Shown: positions 17,798 to 20,994 of the stretch, one piece after another | Numbering within the stretch: the first letter of the stretch is position 1 | Layout: each line of letters starts with the position of its first letter | Assembly: GCA_003427395.1 (NCBI GenBank) | Contig: BFEA01000078.1 | Span: 1,119,193 to 1,140,186 of the forward strand | Length of the DNA stretch: 20,994 bases | Reading direction: 5' to 3' | Source: Chara braunii | Lineage: Eukaryota > Streptophyta > Charophyceae > Charales > Characeae | Position numbers and translations under genes: made by a program | Notes under the pieces: generated by a model | The model's input: only the letters and a program-made list of their open reading frames with translations | Database searches by the model: none | What the model was told of the DNA's origin: nothing

Positions 17798-18200
17798 GAA
17801 TTTGAATTTTTCGTCGATCTCTCCCTGCCCCTTCTTTTATGACTTTTCATGCGCTTTCGTGCGGTACCAGTTTTTTTTATGAGAATGTCGTATCTCCGGT
17901 GTGAGATTGACCGACATCAAAATAATAGAGCATATAGGTTAATTTGTTTTTAAAGGCTCAGACCAATAATTCTATCTTTTATTTGTCTCATTTAAAAAAT
18001 CTAAAGGAATTCGAATTTTCGATAAACCATGCGTTAAGGTCCCTCCGACCTGTCTTTTTTCTTTTATGCTTTCGTGCGAACCTTGGCACTGTACCAACCT
18101 TTCCTGAGAATGTCATATCTCTCGTGTCAAATTGGTCGACGCCAAGATCGTAAACCACAAGATTAGGGCAATAAATCCTTTTACATACTCAGACTTACGA
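17798..18200. repeat. Diverged direct duplication, about 200-bp blocks
   Basis: Two blocks in direct order share ordered landmarks. Block 1 (about 17798-17970): gaatttgaattttt, gctttcgtgcgg, gtacca, gagaatgtcgtatctc, gtgagattgaccgac, ggctcagac. Block 2 (about 18007-18200): gaattcgaattttc, gctttcgtgcga, gtaccaa, gagaatgtcatatctc, gtcaaattggtcgac, actcagac. The period grows from about 209 to 229, so indels have accumulated. No coding signal in common. Confidence 0.7.
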
Positions 18201-18580
18201 TTATGCACGTGTTGAAAGCAGGAGGGCAAACCTTAATGAAGAGAAGCGTAGAGGATGAAAAGTCTTTGAGGCAAATATTATTTTATTTTTATTTTTTTTA
18301 TCTCTTAAAAACTTCTGTGTATTTCAGTTTAGTTGGATATCTTAACAAAAGTTTTTGTTAAATCGGGAGGAGTTAATATCCTCGTGGGAACCAATATTCG
18401 TGTTTTCGGTAACACTCCGATAGAAGATGTCTCTCGGAACTAGCAGTAGACCTCGAAGATGTTTTTCTCGAGGTTAAAATGAATGATACCACCGAACCTT
18501 TTTTTCTTGCATCCATTATTTTCATCAAGGTCAAACCGCCTTTGGAGAAAATCAGCAAGGGGAAATAACAAACCATCAAT
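18201..18580. other. Sequence 5' of the second retroelement remnant
   Basis: AT-rich DNA just before the plus-strand gag-like ORF. It would be the place for the element's left terminal repeat. No repeat partner was found within the window, which ends before a right terminus could be expected. Confidence 0.3.
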
Positions 18581-19477
18581 ATGGATAATTATCAGTTGTT
18601 AGAAGGCGATCTTGAAATATTAGTTCGGAAGACTGCTCTCAAGAGAAGGCAAAAACCTAAATACCTTAAGAGAAGTTATTCTAGCAGTCGTTCAGACTCA
18701 AATAGTGAGAATTTGGATATAAACGATCTAGACACATCAGATGAGGCAATAATAAATTCAATGTTTCGAAAGATAATCTAGGATTTGAACCCATAATGTG
18801 AAGTGGCAACAATCAAGGTTGATTAACTGCATCGAGTTTACTAAGTCCCGCCTTAGAGTGGGCACATCGACGTATTTATTAGAGTCTGACTCAAGATAGT
18901 TCATCTAACTGACAACCAATACGGATCTGGACAGGATAAGACGAAAACATTTTCTACGATACTAACTGTATTGAAAGGTGATTTTGATTGTGTGATTCAC
19001 TATGTCCACCAAAAACCAAGGAATGGTTAATTAAGTTACAACTATTTACCATGACTAAGGCCCTCGCAAAGATTCTCAGAGCTCGGAGCGACAAAGAATA
19101 TAAGGCTCCACGAAGGTAATTTCATCTGCACACCATAGGGGCACCTCATCGAGCCCCCCGACTTTTTCCGGAAGGTGTTTGCATCTATCTATTTTTTATC
19201 AATCTTAAAAGAAAGAAGGGAGAAAGGAGAAAAAATTTCATTCAAGAATCTTAAGGATCTTTTAGGGCATCTTATCTATGCTTACTGGTCTTTTAAAGTT
19301 AAGTGAACTTTTGAAACTCATTACGAAGGTAAGTAAATCTAATCATGAAATATTAATTGTACCGGACAACCAACCCATTTTCCTCGCAAGAAAGACAAGA
19401 ACCAACATTATTCCAAGCAGAACTTCGGACATCAAAATTTCAGAAAGGACGATAGAAAAAGGTCGTATAACGGCTAG
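18581..19477 (+). pseudogene. Gag-like remnant of a second retroelement
   Basis: Opens with ATG at 18581: MDNYQLLEGDLEILVRKTAL, a basic patch (KRRQKPKYLKRS), a Ser-rich stretch (SYSSSRSDSNSENLDI), and a stop at 18779. Further fragments follow in different frames: WLIKLQLFTMTKALAKILRA (19024-19119) and, in 19349-19477, PRKKDKNQHYSKQNFGHQNF then RKDDRKRSYNG and a stop. The basic, Asn/Gln-rich end directly before an RT is what DIRS/Ngaro-type gags show, and order and strand fit the RT that starts about 35 bases later. No zinc knuckle is seen. Several frameshifts and stops make it non-functional. The gag assignment rests mostly on position. Confidence 0.5.
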
Positions 19478-19511
19478 GTAACTATTGTCCAATAATCATA
19501 TGCTTTCACTA

Positions 19512-20292
19512 ATCAATCGCTCCCCTTCGGATGATGAAGCCACATGTGCGCTCAATTTTCTATCAAAAGCACGCGAATGGCTGAACAAACCATAAAATTT
19601 CAAGGCGACATCACTTTCAGATAAGTGAAGCGAATGGAATGACATGTTAGAAGGATCCAACAGAAAAGATTCAAGGAATGTCTTGAATTGGATTAAGAGA
19701 GGAGTTAGTTTGAAATTCCAAGGCACGAAGCACAATGAGTCTGCCAAATTCAAGGAAGTTTGGACTCTGGAGGATGGTTAGGAAACTGATAACAACTAAA
19801 AAATTTAAGGATGTCCTAGGAAGAAACACCCCCCCCCAAATCCTTTTTCCCACCTATAATTGATTTCAGAAGGATAAAAACTTTGTTAATTCTACTCTAG
19901 AAAATTTACTAATTTAAGGAGTAATTTGTGAAACTTTGTCACCAATTGTCATCAACCCAATTTTTATTATTGAAAGTTTCTTAAGAAAAAAATCATTTTG
20001 GATTTGATATTTGTTAATCTCTTTATTTTTTTTATGAAATTTCACTACAAGACAATGTCCGATGTTTCGACTGCCTGATCTTCTAATTCTGTCGTAAATT
20101 TTGTCATTATACAATGTCAAAAATTATTACTATCGCATCAAAGTTGACAAGGAATCTAAAGATTATCTTACTTTCGAATTGAGGAACAAAACTTTTCACT
20201 TAACAACCATTTGCTTTGGAATCTCTTCAGTTTGCTTGATTTTCACGTTTGTAATGCAAGAAGTGATGACGGTTCTTAGAATAATGAAGTGA
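19512..20292 (+). pseudogene. Reverse transcriptase remnant, DIRS/Ngaro-like
   Basis: Ordered RT landmarks are spread over three frames. (1) 19521-19781: NRKDSRNVLNWIKRGVSLKF and GTKHNESAK, resembling the 'W....vl.wI..G..i.F' start of DIRS-type RTs. (2) 19881-20078: NFVNSTLENLLI, stop, GVICETLSPIVINPIFIIES, a one-base shift near 19990, then KIILDLIFVNLFI and MKFHYKTMSD, matching 'G.i.e...p.vvnPl.vv......RlilDLr.vN'. (3) 20101-20292: YYYRIKVDKESKDYLTFEL, TICFGISS and IFTFVMQEVM, matching 'yyhi.i......ylgF' and 'lpFGlssap.iFt.vm'. The catalytic YxDD block is not found after 20292, so the copy seems truncated. LTR-type RT cannot be excluded, but the first block favours DIRS. Confidence 0.75.
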
Positions 20293-20311
20293 TGACGATT
20301 TTTAGAATCAA
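20260..20311. repeat. 26-bp tandem duplication after the RT remnant
   Basis: gaagtgatgacggttcttag (from 20260) is followed at 20286 by gaagtgatgacgatttttag, a 26-bp period with two differences within the first 20 bases. It ends the RT open frame at the TGA at 20290-20292 within the second unit. Confidence 0.8.
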
Positions 20312-20560
20312 ATCTACTTGTGACTCGCTCAAGGTTAAGAAAAACTACCTTTTCAGTCTCTGGTCGTCTTTTATTTACACCTGTTTATTTCACAAAGTAT
20401 AATTTTTCCGAAGTTTGAAAAGGTCTTAATTCCTTTCGACGAATTGCGTAAACATTTTCGGCTTCAATATAGATTCTCACCTAAAGTTAACTACAATCCC
20501 TGAAGAAAAAGATCTCTGAATTTACAAACGTATCCAACTAATGCTCATAAAATTTGTTGT
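20312..20560. other. Non-coding, AT-rich
   Basis: No continuation of the RT (no YxDD, no RNase H block) is visible in any plus-strand frame. Nothing else is supportable. Confidence 0.4.
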
Positions 20561-20564
20561 CACC

Positions 20565-20694
20565 AGCAGCAACGTATCCCGCGCAGTCGCGGACGTGGGG
20601 TCAGGTCCGGAGAGCAGCCATGTTCATGGCCGCATCCACGGTTGGGGTTGGCCTCATAGTGACCACGTTTATCACGGATTTTTTCCGTCGATAA
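20565..20694 (+). other. GC-rich island, possible exon end
   Basis: This stretch is clearly more GC-rich than its surroundings. The frame ending with TAA at 20692-20694 reads TWGQVRRAAMFMAASTVGVG and LIVTTFITDFFRR: one hydrophobic span of about 18 residues followed by Arg-Arg. An AG (cagcag) precedes it and could be an acceptor site. An ATG at 20620 would give only 24 residues. A competing frame (from 20541) is also open. A terminal exon of a small membrane protein is possible, but it cannot be shown from sequence alone. Confidence 0.25.
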
Positions 20695-20720
20695 TGATAG
20701 GCAAAAACAAAAACAATATA

Positions 20721-20755
20721 TGGTGTTGTAGGGTTTTTCGGACCCTACAACCCCA
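20721..20755. repeat. Strong hairpin followed by a T-tract
   Basis: tggtgttgtagggt (20721-20734) pairs with accctacaacccca (20742-20755), with one mismatch and a 7-base loop ttttcgg. Eight or nine T follow on the plus strand. The shape is that of an intrinsic terminator, but in a eukaryotic context it is more likely a transposon end, a MITE fragment or a Pol III stop. Confidence 0.75.
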
Positions 20756-20994
20756 TTTTTTTTTATAAGAAACAGTAAATTTTATGGAAATATAAAAAAT
20801 AGAAAACAGAAAAGGGGGAGAGAAGAAATAAAAAAAAAAGAGAGGGGCGGGGAGTTTTGGTTAGAAGTAATTTGTCTTCTTCGATTTCATGTTTTTTTTT
20901 TTTTTTTTTTCTCTTTTTGTAATAAGAAAACTAAACAAGGAATGAAAAAATATATATATATTGTTATTTTGCAAGGACGATTAGTATCTGTGTG
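20756..20994. other. AT-rich end of window
   Basis: T and A homopolymers, a purine-rich stretch (about 20805-20855, aaaagggggagagaag) and a TA microsatellite at about 20950-20960. No gene is seen. Confidence 0.5.

Noticed and set aside
18373-18579. Minus-strand ORF opposite the gag-like leader
   Set aside because: No motif, and it lies against the direction of the retroelement remnant. Probably a chance frame.

Overview
The window looks like repeat-dominated, AT-rich eukaryotic nuclear DNA. It has long CA microsatellites, A and T homopolymer tracts, two retroelement families, non-autonomous DNA transposons, and no intact long gene. The Ty3/gypsy polyprotein style (PR-RT-RNase H-IN order, wording of the RT and RNase H blocks, GPY/F-like C-terminus) reminds me most of elements from fungal genomes, but that affinity is from memory and is not proven here. 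No bacterial or phage features are seen.

Layout. 1-730: CA microsatellite split by a 522-bp foldback MITE. 731-2000: non-coding, with T-tracts and a dense G-run cluster. 2003-8165, minus strand: a decayed Ty3/gypsy element that once read as one gag-pro-pol frame (gag 8165-7002, protease, RT, RNase H, integrase, GPY/F C-terminus near 2003). Its integrase is interrupted by a 380-bp TIR element with an exact 8-bp target duplication. 8237-12444, minus strand: a tandem array of at least six degenerate copies of one ~150-residue domain that I do not recognise. It is interrupted by the second copy of the 522-bp foldback MITE, which has a 6-bp target duplication. 12450-16950: apparently less AT-rich DNA with no recognisable gene, apart from a small minus-strand coding remnant at 15061-15540. 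16970-18200: short tandem repeats and a ~200-bp duplicated block. 18581-20292, plus strand: fragments of a second retroelement, whose gag-like and RT N-terminal blocks look DIRS/Ngaro-like. 20565-20994: a GC-rich island, a strong hairpin with a T-tract, and A/T-rich sequence.

How the parts relate. The window is a nested-insertion graveyard. The gypsy element decayed with many nonsense codons and lost catalytic residues, and small DNA transposons then landed in it and in the array. The most novel item is the array. Its copies share a clear alternation of a YxIV strand, a YVLILYF strand, a YDVRIYV strand, a charged KEKERLE helix and a W(S)xxI(E/D)F segment. It lies directly upstream of gag in the same orientation, where a 5' LTR would be expected. 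I could not locate LTRs, so whether the array belongs to the retroelement or is a host gene family is open.
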